Positions 1-6,105 of a stretch of 6,105 nt of DNA are shown here, one piece after another (position 1 is the first letter of the stretch; the number at the start of each line of letters is the position of its first letter). The notes beneath the pieces are model-generated. The model ran no database searches. It saw nothing but the letters and a program-made list of their open reading frames with translations, and had not been told where the DNA came from. The stretch comes from Bacteroidales bacterium. GTDB lineage: Bacteria; Bacteroidota; Bacteroidia; Bacteroidales; UBA1715. The stretch covers positions 1-6,105 of the forward strand of contig JAFZTG010000079.1 of NCBI GenBank assembly GCA_017618935.1, in the 5' to 3' direction. Position numbers and translations under genes: made by a program.

Positions 1-3
1 AAG

Positions 4-735
4 ATGGAACAGAAAAAAACATTGCATTCTCGTGTCGTTTTTGGAACTGTACTTATTGTAATTGGAGTATTTTTCCTTTTGGCGAATTTGGCTATTGATT
101 TGTTGGGAATTTGGCGTGACGCTGTGCTTTCATTCCCAATGTTGCTGATTCTTTTCGGCCTTATGCTTTTAAGCGGAAAACATTGGGTTAGTGGTCTGTT
201 ATTTGTCGGTGTAGGTACATTTTATATTTTGCCACACATACCGTATCATATTGTAAATGAAGATTTTGTGTCAACCTGGTGGCCCGGGCTTCTGATTTAT
301 GCCGGCGTGATTATGCTTTTGTTTCGGAATGTTACTGTTCCCGAATCGAAGGAGAAAACTTACCACAGCGACAATATGCACGATGCCGATGTAACATTCG
401 ACGAGTCCGGAAAAATTAATTGCCGTATTTCGTTTTCGGGCGAACGACAAGTGTATAACGAACCTGTATTGAAAGGTGGCGAAATTGACGTGAATTTTGG
501 TGGTTTGGAACTTGATTTGCGTAATACCACATTGCCCGAAGGCGAAACAATTCTTAATATCAACGCTCATTTGGGCGGCGTTTCGTTGGTCGTTCCCGAT
601 AATTGGAATATAGAAATTGACACGAGCGGTTTTGGTGGTTTTGCTGACAAAAGAAAGAAAACTACCGTCGCCGAACCAAATAAGAAATTGATTTTAGTCG
701 TGAGAACCTTCTTGGGTGGAGGCGAAGTACGATAA
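4..735 (+). CDS. LiaF-like membrane protein, four TM segments plus a C-terminal beta domain
   Basis: This 243-residue protein is predicted to lie in the inner membrane. Seen in the sequence: four hydrophobic segments at about residues 11-30, 41-57, 60-77 and 91-108, then a charged linker (about 112-135). A soluble C-terminal domain (about 136-243) is rich in short beta-like stretches with repeated glycine pairs: FGGLELDL near 166, LGGVSLVVP near 190, FGGFADKR near 210 and LGGG near 237. This layout matches the LiaF-type family (DUF5668-like membrane part plus a 'cell wall-active antibiotics response' C-terminal domain). In Firmicutes LiaF restrains the LiaRS envelope-stress system, but no LiaR or LiaS partner is in this window, so a stress role here is only inference. 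The ATG at position 4 gives a plausible charged N-terminus before the first helix; with only three upstream bases visible, an earlier start cannot be excluded. Its stop codon overlaps the mtaB start by one base. Confidence 0.8.
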   Translation: MEQKKTLHSRVVFGTVLIVIGVFFLLANLAIDLLGIWRDAVLSFPMLLILFGLMLLSGKHWVSGLLFVGVGTFYILPHIPYHIVNEDFVSTWWPGLLIYAGVIMLLFRNVTVPESKEKTYHSDNMHDADVTFDESGKINCRISFSGERQVYNEPVLKGGEIDVNFGGLELDLRNTTLPEGETILNINAHLGGVSLVVPDNWNIEIDTSGFGGFADKRKKTTVAEPNKKLILVVRTFLGGGEVR

Positions 736-737
736 TG
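718..737 (+). promoter_or_regulatory. TAATG stop/start overlap coupling the LiaF-like gene to mtaB
   Basis: The TAA stop of the membrane-protein gene (733-735) shares its last A with the mtaB ATG (735-737). A GGAGG string at 718-722 lies 12 bases before the ATG, further than an ideal Shine-Dalgarno site, and it falls in the codons for the glycine-rich C-terminus. Bacteroidota generally rely little on Shine-Dalgarno pairing, so termination-reinitiation is the more likely way mtaB is translated. No promoter-like sequence was seen just before mtaB, so the two genes are probably on one transcript. Confidence 0.6.
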
Positions 738-2027
738 GCAAAGACTGTCGGCTTTTATACGTTAGGGTGTAAGATGAATTACGCCGAAACCGAGACGCTT
801 TCTCGCAAGATGAAAGGTGCTGGTTTCCAACAAGTTAATTTTAACGGAATTGCAGATTATTATGTTGTAAATTCTTGTAGCGTGACGGAGTCGGCCAACA
901 AGAAAAGTCGCCAGGCAATTCGTGCCGCACATCGCCGAAATCCGCAGGCAAGAATCATTGTGGTAGGTTGCTATGCTCAGTTGAAAGCAGAAGAAATCTC
1001 TGAAATAGAAGGTGTTGCGTTAGTCCTTGGAGTAAAGGAGAAATTCAATATAGTTGAACGTATTCGCGAATTTGAGGAAAAACAGACCGTTTTGTCGTGT
1101 GTTTCCACAATCAGCGAGGTGGATTCTTTCAGTCCGTCGTATTCGTGTTCCGAACGAACTCGTGCTTTTTTGAAAGTCCAGGACGGATGTAATTATCGTT
1201 GCTCATATTGTACTATTCCACTGGCTCGTGGCAAAAGTAGAAATACATCAATCGCATCGTTGGTGCGACAAGCCGAGGAAATTGCGGAACGGGGAGTGAA
1301 GGAAATAGTACTGAGCGGTATCAATATTGGTGATTTCGGTCAAACGACGGGCGAGAAGTTTGTCGATTTGGTGAAGGCGCTCGATGCGGTGCATGGCATT
1401 GAACGCTATAGAATTTCGTCAATTGAACCGAATCTGATAACGTCCGAAATAATTGACTATGTCGCTCGTTCACGGGCATTTATGCCACATTTTCATATCC
1501 CGTTGCAATGTGGCTGTGACGAGGTGTTACGCCTCATGCGTCGTCGCTACAATACCGACTTTTTTAGAAAGAAAATAGAGGAGATTCAGACAAAAATTCC
1601 CGATGTTTTTATTGGAATGGACGTCATGGTCGGCTCGATGGGCGAAACGGACGAGTACTTTAAGAAATCATACGATTTTATTGAATCGTTGGGAATTAGT
1701 TTCGTACACGTTTTTACCTATTCCGAACGTGAAAACACCGATGCGTTGAAAATCACGCCTCGTGTTCAGGAATCGGTGCGGACGGAGAGAAGTGCCGTGC
1801 TGCATACTTTGTCGGAAAGAATGCACCAGGATTTTTATAAGAGATTTGACGGGAAAATTCGTCCCGTTTTGTTTGAAACGAAAACAAAAGACGGCTTTTA
1901 CGTCGGCTTTACCGACAATTATATTCGCGTACAAGCAAAAATTCCGTATAATGCCCGTAATCAAATTATTGCCGTTAAATTGCAATATAAAGACGGGGAA
2001 ATGTTTGGTGAGGTGATTTCTAAATAA
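735..2027 (+). CDS. mtaB: tRNA t6A37 methylthiotransferase (MtaB-type radical SAM enzyme)
   Basis: This 430-residue protein is predicted to add a methylthio group to N6-threonylcarbamoyladenosine at tRNA position 37 (t6A to ms2t6A) in ANN-decoding tRNAs, acting in the cytosol. Domains in order: an N-terminal UPF0004 domain with the three auxiliary-cluster cysteines C12, C48 and C79; a radical SAM core with C152, C156 and C159 in a CxxxCxxC motif (GCNYRCSYC) that should bind the SAM-cleaving 4Fe-4S cluster; and a C-terminal TRAM-like RNA-binding domain at about 374-430. The stretch HFHIPLQ...DEVLRLMRRRY (252-271) is a family signature. The wording around the radical SAM cysteines (VQDGCNYRCSYCTIPLARG) fits MtaB better than MiaB or RimO, and the length is normal. 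The ATG lies in TAATG, sharing one base with the upstream stop, so coupled translation is likely. Additional cysteines occur at 122, 138, 259 and 261. The family call is firm; the substrate comes from family knowledge. Confidence 0.93.
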   Translation: MAKTVGFYTLGCKMNYAETETLSRKMKGAGFQQVNFNGIADYYVVNSCSVTESANKKSRQAIRAAHRRNPQARIIVVGCYAQLKAEEISEIEGVALVLGVKEKFNIVERIREFEEKQTVLSCVSTISEVDSFSPSYSCSERTRAFLKVQDGCNYRCSYCTIPLARGKSRNTSIASLVRQAEEIAERGVKEIVLSGINIGDFGQTTGEKFVDLVKALDAVHGIERYRISSIEPNLITSEIIDYVARSRAFMPHFHIPLQCGCDEVLRLMRRRYNTDFFRKKIEEIQTKIPDVFIGMDVMVGSMGETDEYFKKSYDFIESLGISFVHVFTYSERENTDALKITPRVQESVRTERSAVLHTLSERMHQDFYKRFDGKIRPVLFETKTKDGFYVGFTDNYIRVQAKIPYNARNQIIAVKLQYKDGEMFGEVISK

Positions 2028-2045
2028 GGAAAAACAACCTTATTT
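2022..2045. terminator. Inverted repeat covering both convergent stop codons; possible weak bidirectional terminator
   Basis: The arm AAATAAGG (2022-2029) and the arm CCTTATTT (2038-2045) are perfect reverse complements, giving an 8-bp stem with the 8-base loop AAAAACAA. The left arm contains the mtaB TAA stop (2025-2027) and the right arm contains the rhodanese stop (TTA at 2040-2042). The plus-strand transcript continues into a T-rich stretch (TTATTTCTTTT), while the minus-strand transcript continues into a stretch poor in T. The stem has only two G-C pairs, so as an intrinsic terminator it would be weak and better for mtaB than for the rhodanese gene. No other terminator candidate was seen between the two genes. 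Confidence 0.45.
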
Positions 2046-2420
2046 CTTTTCGGTAACCGCCGTAGGATATTGTTTTTTGAATGCCAAGATTCCGCCTTGC
2101 ATATTATAAACCTCGCTGAAACCGAGTTCAACCATAATGTTCATGGCATTCAAACTTCTTTTTCCTGAACGACAATACACCAGCACGGGTTTTGTCTTGT
2201 CCAAGACTTGAATATTGTCCTTGAAACTTGGATTCTTGTAGTCTATATTGACTGCTTTTTGAATGGCAGTAGAATCAAATTCTTGAGGCGTTCTCACATC
2301 TACTATCTGCAATTTCTTCGTGTTGTTTATGAGTTGCATTGATTCCTCAATAGAAATGGAATGTTGAGCAAATCCAAAGAATGGAATCATTAGTAAAAGA
2401 CAAAATGCAAGTCGTTTCAT
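2040..2420 (-). CDS. Exported single-domain rhodanese-like protein
   Basis: This 126-residue protein has a signal peptide and one rhodanese domain. The N-terminus is MKR, then a hydrophobic core (about residues 4-17), with a likely signal peptidase I site after A18 (GFA|QHS). The cysteine at residue 7 lies inside the core and is not in a lipobox, so a lipoprotein is unlikely. The rhodanese domain (about 22-120) shows IVDVRTPQEF at 39-48 and the active-site loop CRSGKRS at 83-89. C83 is the presumed persulfide-forming nucleophile and the loop ends with the usual GxRS. A conserved GG follows at 109-110. A periplasmic sulfur-transfer or redox role is plausible, but the donor and acceptor cannot be read from the sequence. 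The gene starts 59 bases past the tRNA-Asp end with a terminator between them and no good promoter of its own. The domain call is firm; the physiological role is unknown. Confidence 0.9.
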   Translation of the reverse strand: MKRLAFCLLLMIPFFGFAQHSISIEESMQLINNTKKLQIVDVRTPQEFDSTAIQKAVNIDYKNPSFKDNIQVLDKTKPVLVYCRSGKRSLNAMNIMVELGFSEVYNMQGGILAFKKQYPTAVTEKK

Positions 2421-2450
2421 AGCAAATTCATTTAGAAAGTGTAAAAAAAC

Positions 2451-2478
2451 AAAAAGCCCAACTATTTGTTGAGCTTTT
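2451..2478 (-). terminator. Intrinsic terminator of tRNA-Asp
   Basis: Read on the minus strand, AAAAGCTCAAC pairs with GTTGGGCTTTT around the five-base loop AAATA, giving an 11-bp stem with one U-G wobble. It is followed by further T-rich sequence (T, G, then seven T) down to about 2443. On the plus strand the wobble becomes a C-A mismatch, which supports function in the minus direction. The stem begins one base after the tRNA discriminator. It stands between the tRNA and the rhodanese gene. Confidence 0.85.
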
Positions 2479-2479
2479 G

Positions 2480-2553
2480 CGGTGTGGACGGGACTCGAAC
2501 CCGCGACCCTCGGCGTGACAGGCCGATATTCTAACCAGCTGAACTACCACACC
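2480..2553 (-). tRNA. tRNA-Asp (anticodon GTC)
   Basis: The reverse strand folds as a complete 74-nucleotide cloverleaf. It has a perfect 7-bp acceptor stem (GGTGTGG with CCACACC), a D arm with GTTC/GAAT stem, an anticodon stem TCGGC/GCCGA around the loop CTGTCAC (anticodon GTC, reading GAC and GAT), and a T arm GCGGG/CCCGT with the TTCGAGT loop. The discriminator is G (position 2480), as expected for Asp, and the G10-U25 wobble and C38 are also Asp-like. The 3' CCA is not encoded: the bases after the discriminator are CAA, so CCA must be added by nucleotidyltransferase. It lies between secA and the rhodanese gene on the same strand and has its own promoter and terminator. Confidence 0.97.
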
Positions 2554-2567
2554 AGTTTTTCGACGTG

Positions 2568-2597
2568 CAAATATACATATTCTTTCTTTCTTGCAAA
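2568..2597 (-). promoter_or_regulatory. Bacteroidota-type promoter for tRNA-Asp
   Basis: On the minus strand there is a TTTG (-33 element, 2597-2594), an 18-base spacer, and TATATTTG (-7 element, 2575-2568), which matches the TAnnTTTG consensus exactly. A start about 5-7 bases downstream would fall near 2562, leaving a leader of roughly nine bases before the tRNA 5' end at 2553. The placement, spacing and consensus match all support a strong primary-sigma promoter of the Bacteroidota type. Confidence 0.85.
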
Positions 2598-2659
2598 TGA
2601 TTTTGCCGTGTTTTTTGAAAAAAAATGATATGTTCTTTTAAGTGATTGAAAATCAAATA

Positions 2660-2688
2660 AAAAAGGCAAACGATTTGTTTGCCTTTTT
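2660..2688 (-). terminator. Intrinsic terminator of secA
   Basis: A perfect 12-bp inverted repeat (AAAAAGGCAAAC with GTTTGCCTTTTT) surrounds a five-base loop, 22 bases past the secA stop codon. On the minus strand the stem is followed by a further T and then ATTTGATTTT, a good U-rich tail. The plus strand also has a short T run after the stem, but no plus-strand gene ends nearby. It isolates secA from tRNA-Asp. Confidence 0.92.
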
Positions 2689-2710
2689 GTATAAATAAAG
2701 GGTGATTCCA

Positions 2711-5700
2711 CTAATTTAAGCTTTCAGCACCGCTTCTTCCGTGACAGTTTTTGTATTTTTTACCGCTTCCACACGGACAAGGATCGTTTCTTCCAATCTT
2801 GATCTCGTTATGAACCGGCATTTGTTTTTGTTTCTCACGAGTATCCTGCATATTGTTCGTTTGTCCTTGTGAGATGTCGTCTTTGCGTGTTTGCATGTTG
2901 CTCATCGAAGAACGACGACGTTCTTGTGCCTCTTGTGCTTCGGCTTGAACAGGAATGTGTGCCTTCAATACGCAAGAAACAACTTCCTTATTGACTTTTT
3001 CAAGCATTGCCTGGAACAAGTCGAATGACTCGAACTTATAAATCAACAGAGGATCTTTGTGCTCGTATGAAGCATTTTGTACCGATTGTTTCAAATCGTC
3101 GAGTTCACGCAAATGTTCTTTCCACGCCTCGTCAATGCTGACCAAAATGATTGTCTTCAAGAATGAACGGACAAGTTCGCGACCTTCGGTTTTTGCTGCT
3201 TTCTCAAGGTTTGTCACAACACTAAAGATACGACGGCCGTCGGAAATAGGAACGACAATGTTTTTGTATGTTGCACTTTGTTCCGTGAAAACTTTCTGAA
3301 CGACAGGATTTGCCTGCTTTGCAATGGTTTGCACACGATTGTTGTAAATTTCAAGCAATGCGTTGTAGATTTTTTCTACAATCTCTTCCTGACCTAAACG
3401 CAAGTACTCTTGTTCGTTGATTGGACATTCCAAAGAAAGGATTCGTAGCAATTCCATCTTAAATTCTTCGAAATCAATTACGCCGTGGGCATTTGAAACA
3501 ATGCTCAGACAAACGTCGTACATCATATTTGCGAAGTCAATGCCAATACGGTCACCAAATAGGGCGTGGCGACGTTTTGTGTAAACCACCTCACGTTGTG
3601 AGTTCATTACGTCGTCGTATTCCAACAAACGTTTACGAATACCGAAGAAATTTTCTTCCACCTTTTTCTGGGCACGTTCAATTGATTTTGAAATCATTGA
3701 ATGTTGAATCACTTCACCTTCTTCCAAGCCCATTCTATCCATGATTCCGGCGATTCGTTCCGAACCGAACTTACGCATCAAATCGTCTTCCAAGGAAACA
3801 AAGAACTGAGAACTTCCCGGGTCTCCCTGACGACCGGCACGACCACGCAACTGACGGTCAACACGACGAGAGTCGTGACGTTCAGTACCAATGATAGCAA
3901 GACCGCCAGCTTCCTTGACTTCTGGCGAAAGCTTGATATCGGTACCACGACCAGCCATATTCGTCGCAATGGTTATATGTCCAGGTTGACCTGCCATTGC
4001 TACAATCTCAGCTTCTTTCTGGTGTAATTTCGCATTCAACACCGTATGAGGCAATTTTCTACGGTCAAGCATACGAGAAAGCAATTCCGAAATCTCAACC
4101 GAAGTCGTACCAACCAAAACAGGACGACCAACCTTGATAAGTTCCTCGATATGGTCGATAACGGCATTGTATTTTTCGCGACGAGTTTTGTAGATTAAAT
4201 CGTCGTAATCCAGACGAGCAATAGGTTTGTTGGTTGGTGCAACCACAACCTCCATTTTGTAAATGTCCCAGAACTCTTTTGCTTCCGTAACGGCGGTACC
4301 AGTCATACCTGCAAGTTTCTTGTACATACGGAAATAGTTCTGCAACGTGATGGTTGCGTGCGTTTGCGTAGCTGCCTCGACTTTCACACGCTCTTTTGCT
4401 TCTATTGCTTGGTGAAGTCCGTCGGAATAACGACGACCTTCCATAATACGACCTGTTTGTTCGTCAACAATCTTCACCTGATTGTCGATAACCACGTATT
4501 CTTGGTCGATAGAGAACAATGCGTATGCTTTCAGCAACTGATTAATCGTGTGGACACGTTCGGATTTTATCGCATAATCTTGAATCAGTTCGTCTTTTGC
4601 CGCAGCTTTCTCTTCTGGCGATTTTCCAGATTTTTCAATCTCGGCAATCTTGTCGCCAATGTCGGGCAAGACAAAGAAATTCTTGTCTTCGCGGTCGGCA
4701 GAAAGAAAATCGATACCTTTTTCGGTAAGTTCAATAATGTTGTTTTTCTCATCAATAACGAAATAAAGCTCATCGGTGATGATAGGCATATATTTGTTAT
4801 TTTCAGCCATATATGTGTTCTCTGTCTTGTTCAACAAGGTCTTCATACCTTGTTCACTCAAGAATTTGATGAGAGAATTGGTCTTTGGCAATGCTTTGTA
4901 TGCACGAAGCAATAATTTTGCTCCTTCTTCGGCTTCTTCTTTTTTAGGAGAATTGATAAGAGTCTTTGCTTTCGAGAATGTTTCGGTGAATTTAGCCTTT
5001 TGTGCGTTATACAAACGTTCCACAGCAGGACGATATTCCACGAACAATTCGTCGCCGTTCGTCTTTTTAGCGACAGGTCCTGAAATAATCAACGGAGTAC
5101 GGGCATCGTCAATCAACACGGAATCGACCTCGTCGACAATAGCGTAGTTATGTTCTCTTTGTACCAGTTCGTCGGGACGAATGGCCATATTGTCACGCAA
5201 GTAGTCGAAACCGAATTCGTTGTTAGTTCCATAAGTAATATCGGCTTGATAAGCGCGACGACGAGCTTCGGAGTTCGGCTCGTGTTTGTCGATGCAGTCA
5301 ACTTTCAATCCGTGGAATTGATAGATAGGGCCCATCCATTCCGAGTCACGTTTTGCCAGGTAATCGTTGACGGTAACCACGTGAACGCCACGACCTGCAA
5401 GGGCATTCAAGAATACGGGAAGTGTTGCCACCAAGGTCTTACCTTCACCGGTAGCCATTTCGGCAATTTTTCCTTGATGAAGAATCGTGCCTCCGATAAG
5501 TTGCACGTCATAATGTATCATATCCCACGTTGTGGGGTTTCCGCCGGCAATCCACGTGTTGCTCCATATTGCCTTGTCGCCTTCAATTGTAATATGAGGG
5601 CAGATGGTTGACAAATCTCTATCGTATTGTGTTGCAGTTGCTTCCACTTTCTCATTAGTGGCAAAACGACGAGCCGTGTTTTTTACGATAGCGAATGCTT

Positions 5701-6040
5701 CGGGAAGAATTTCATCGAGTGTTTTTTTGATGATTTCGTCAATTTCCTTTTTCAGTGCATCAATCGTGTCATACATTGCTTCACGTTCGTCAACTGACGT
5801 AATGTCTTCTTCTTCAAGTTTTGCCTTCAGTTCTGCAATTTTATCTTCTTGCGGTTTGATTGCATCGGCAATCTTTTGCTGCAATTTCTTCGTTGCTGCA
5901 CGAAGTTCGTCAGTCGTACCTGCGTTCAGTTTCTCTTCTATCTCGTTGATTTTAGTAACCAACGGAAGAATTTCTTTTATATCTTTTTCGGATTTCGTAC
6001 CTCCGAATATAGTCCGTATTATACTGTTAAAGAGACTCAT
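2711..6040 (-). CDS. secA: Preprotein translocase ATPase SecA
   Basis: This 1109-residue protein is the cytosolic and peripheral-membrane motor that uses ATP to push unfolded preproteins through SecYEG. Visible elements in order: N-terminal part of NBD1 with an inserted charged, coiled-coil-like region (about 55-110); Walker A ATGEGKT (196-202); Walker B DEVD (303-306) with [11 protein letters not shown]; an enlarged preprotein cross-linking region (about 325-530); [17 protein letters not shown] (528-544); GMTGTA (578-583); NBD2 motifs NMAGRGTDI (694-702) and [11 protein letters not shown] (730-740); helical scaffold and wing regions (about 776-1029) with [15 protein letters not shown]; a Gln/Met-rich hydrophilic linker (about 1031-1078); and a SEC-C zinc motif with C1088, C1090, C1099 and H1100. 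The catalytic motifs look intact. E. coli SecA is about 900 residues; about 1,100 is usual in Bacteroidota. The ATG at 6040 fits the family N-terminus ([13 protein letters not shown]). No clear Shine-Dalgarno site precedes it. A terminator follows the TAG stop. Confidence 0.98.
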   Translation of the reverse strand: MSLFNSIIRTIFGGTKSEKDIKEILPLVTKINEIEEKLNAGTTDELRAATKKLQQKIADAIKPQEDKIAELKAKLEEEDITSVDEREAMYDTIDALKKEIDEIIKKTLDEILPEAFAIVKNTARRFATNEKVEATATQYDRDLSTICPHITIEGDKAIWSNTWIAGGNPTTWDMIHYDVQLIGGTILHQGKIAEMATGEGKTLVATLPVFLNALAGRGVHVVTVNDYLAKRDSEWMGPIYQFHGLKVDCIDKHEPNSEARRRAYQADITYGTNNEFGFDYLRDNMAIRPDELVQREHNYAIVDEVDSVLIDDARTPLIISGPVAKKTNGDELFVEYRPAVERLYNAQKAKFTETFSKAKTLINSPKKEEAEEGAKLLLRAYKALPKTNSLIKFLSEQGMKTLLNKTENTYMAENNKYMPIITDELYFVIDEKNNIIELTEKGIDFLSADREDKNFFVLPDIGDKIAEIEKSGKSPEEKAAAKDELIQDYAIKSERVHTINQLLKAYALFSIDQEYVVIDNQVKIVDEQTGRIMEGRRYSDGLHQAIEAKERVKVEAATQTHATITLQNYFRMYKKLAGMTGTAVTEAKEFWDIYKMEVVVAPTNKPIARLDYDDLIYKTRREKYNAVIDHIEELIKVGRPVLVGTTSVEISELLSRMLDRRKLPHTVLNAKLHQKEAEIVAMAGQPGHITIATNMAGRGTDIKLSPEVKEAGGLAIIGTERHDSRRVDRQLRGRAGRQGDPGSSQFFVSLEDDLMRKFGSERIAGIMDRMGLEEGEVIQHSMISKSIERAQKKVEENFFGIRKRLLEYDDVMNSQREVVYTKRRHALFGDRIGIDFANMMYDVCLSIVSNAHGVIDFEEFKMELLRILSLECPINEQEYLRLGQEEIVEKIYNALLEIYNNRVQTIAKQANPVVQKVFTEQSATYKNIVVPISDGRRIFSVVTNLEKAAKTEGRELVRSFLKTIILVSIDEAWKEHLRELDDLKQSVQNASYEHKDPLLIYKFESFDLFQAMLEKVNKEVVSCVLKAHIPVQAEAQEAQERRRSSMSNMQTRKDDISQGQTNNMQDTREKQKQMPVHNEIKIGRNDPCPCGSGKKYKNCHGRSGAESLN

Positions 6041-6074
6041 AGGTCGTTGTATTGTTTTATTTCAAAATTTTAGG

Positions 6075-6082
6075 CAAAAGTA
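6075..6082 (-). promoter_or_regulatory. Candidate -7 element of a secA promoter
   Basis: TACTTTTG on the minus strand matches the Bacteroidota -7 consensus TAnnTTTG and lies 34 bases before the secA ATG, which would give a leader of about 29 bases. The matching -33 TTTG would fall at or beyond the window edge. With an 18-base spacer no TTTG is seen, so longer spacers remain untested. The 65 visible bases upstream of secA are A/T-rich and contain no gene start that I can support. The call rests on one short motif and is tentative. Confidence 0.45.
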
Positions 6083-6105
6083 AATAAAAAACGGCGGATT
6101 TTGGG

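Noticed and set aside
271..570. Minus-strand open frames inside the LiaF-like gene
   Set aside because: They are antisense to a well-supported gene and show no domain, signal peptide or promoter.
718..722. GGAGG as a functional Shine-Dalgarno site for mtaB
   Set aside because: The 12-base spacing is long, the string is explained by Gly-rich codons, and Bacteroidota generally make little use of such sites.
2423..2430. TGAATTTG as a -7 promoter element for the rhodanese gene
   Set aside because: It departs from TAnnTTTG at the second base, lies two bases before the ATG so the start would fall within the start codon, and lacks a good -33 TTTG at the right distance.
735..2553. Functional link between mtaB and the neighbouring tRNA-Asp
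   Set aside because: MtaB acts on t6A37 in ANN-decoding tRNAs, while tRNA-Asp reads GAY codons; they are also on opposite strands with separate signals.
2611..2660. Small A/T hairpins between the secA terminator and the tRNA promoter
   Set aside because: They are short poly-A/poly-T pairings expected in such A/T-rich spacer DNA; no stable or distinctive structure was seen.
4358..4915. Plus-strand open frame of 185 codons opposite secA
   Set aside because: It lies wholly inside the secA gene on the other strand, has a Cys/Phe-rich composition typical of antisense frames, and shows no recognisable motif.
6064..6071. AAAATTTT palindrome upstream of secA as an operator
   Set aside because: It is an 8-base A/T palindrome in A/T-rich DNA, likely by chance, with no second copy nearby.
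5604..6083. Plus-strand open frame of 159 codons running past the 5' end of secA
   Set aside because: The Ser/Phe/Ile-rich product is the antisense reading of the secA N-terminal Lys/Glu-rich region; no family features are visible.

Overview
The window looks like ordinary chromosomal DNA from a member of the Bacteroidota, most likely order Bacteroidales. The evidence is a SecA of about 1,100 residues with insertions typical of that phylum, an MtaB-type methylthiotransferase with a Bacteroidales-like sequence, a tRNA promoter matching the phylum's TTTG / TAnnTTTG consensus, starts without a clear Shine-Dalgarno sequence, a tRNA gene that does not encode CCA, and a signal peptide ending in FA|Q. 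The DNA is moderately AT-rich. No species can be named from the sequence alone.

Layout. On the plus strand, positions 4-2027 hold two tightly coupled genes: a four-helix membrane protein with a LiaF-like C-terminal domain, then mtaB, a radical-SAM tRNA methylthiotransferase. They overlap by one base (TAATG). Everything after this is on the minus strand. Read in that direction it is: secA (6040 to 2711) with a strong intrinsic terminator; a short spacer with a near-ideal Bacteroidota promoter; tRNA-Asp(GTC) with its own terminator starting one base past the discriminator; and a small exported rhodanese (2420 to 2040). mtaB and the rhodanese converge with only 12 bases between their stop codons, and a perfect 8-bp inverted repeat spans both stops.

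How the genes relate. secA drives Sec-dependent export, tRNA-Asp and mtaB serve translation, the rhodanese is probably a periplasmic sulfur-handling or redox protein exported by Sec, and the LiaF-like protein probably sits in the envelope. MtaB modifies ANN-decoding tRNAs, so the tRNA-Asp next to it is not its expected substrate. No shared pathway is needed to explain the neighbourhood.

I found no convincing novel system, mobile element, CRISPR array or defence locus. The points worth a second look are small: the paired convergent stop codons, the tRNA terminator that forms properly on one strand only and may set rhodanese expression, and the large SecA insertions. There is no gene-free stretch over 300 bases; the longest gap, between secA and tRNA-Asp, is about 160 bases and holds a terminator and a promoter.
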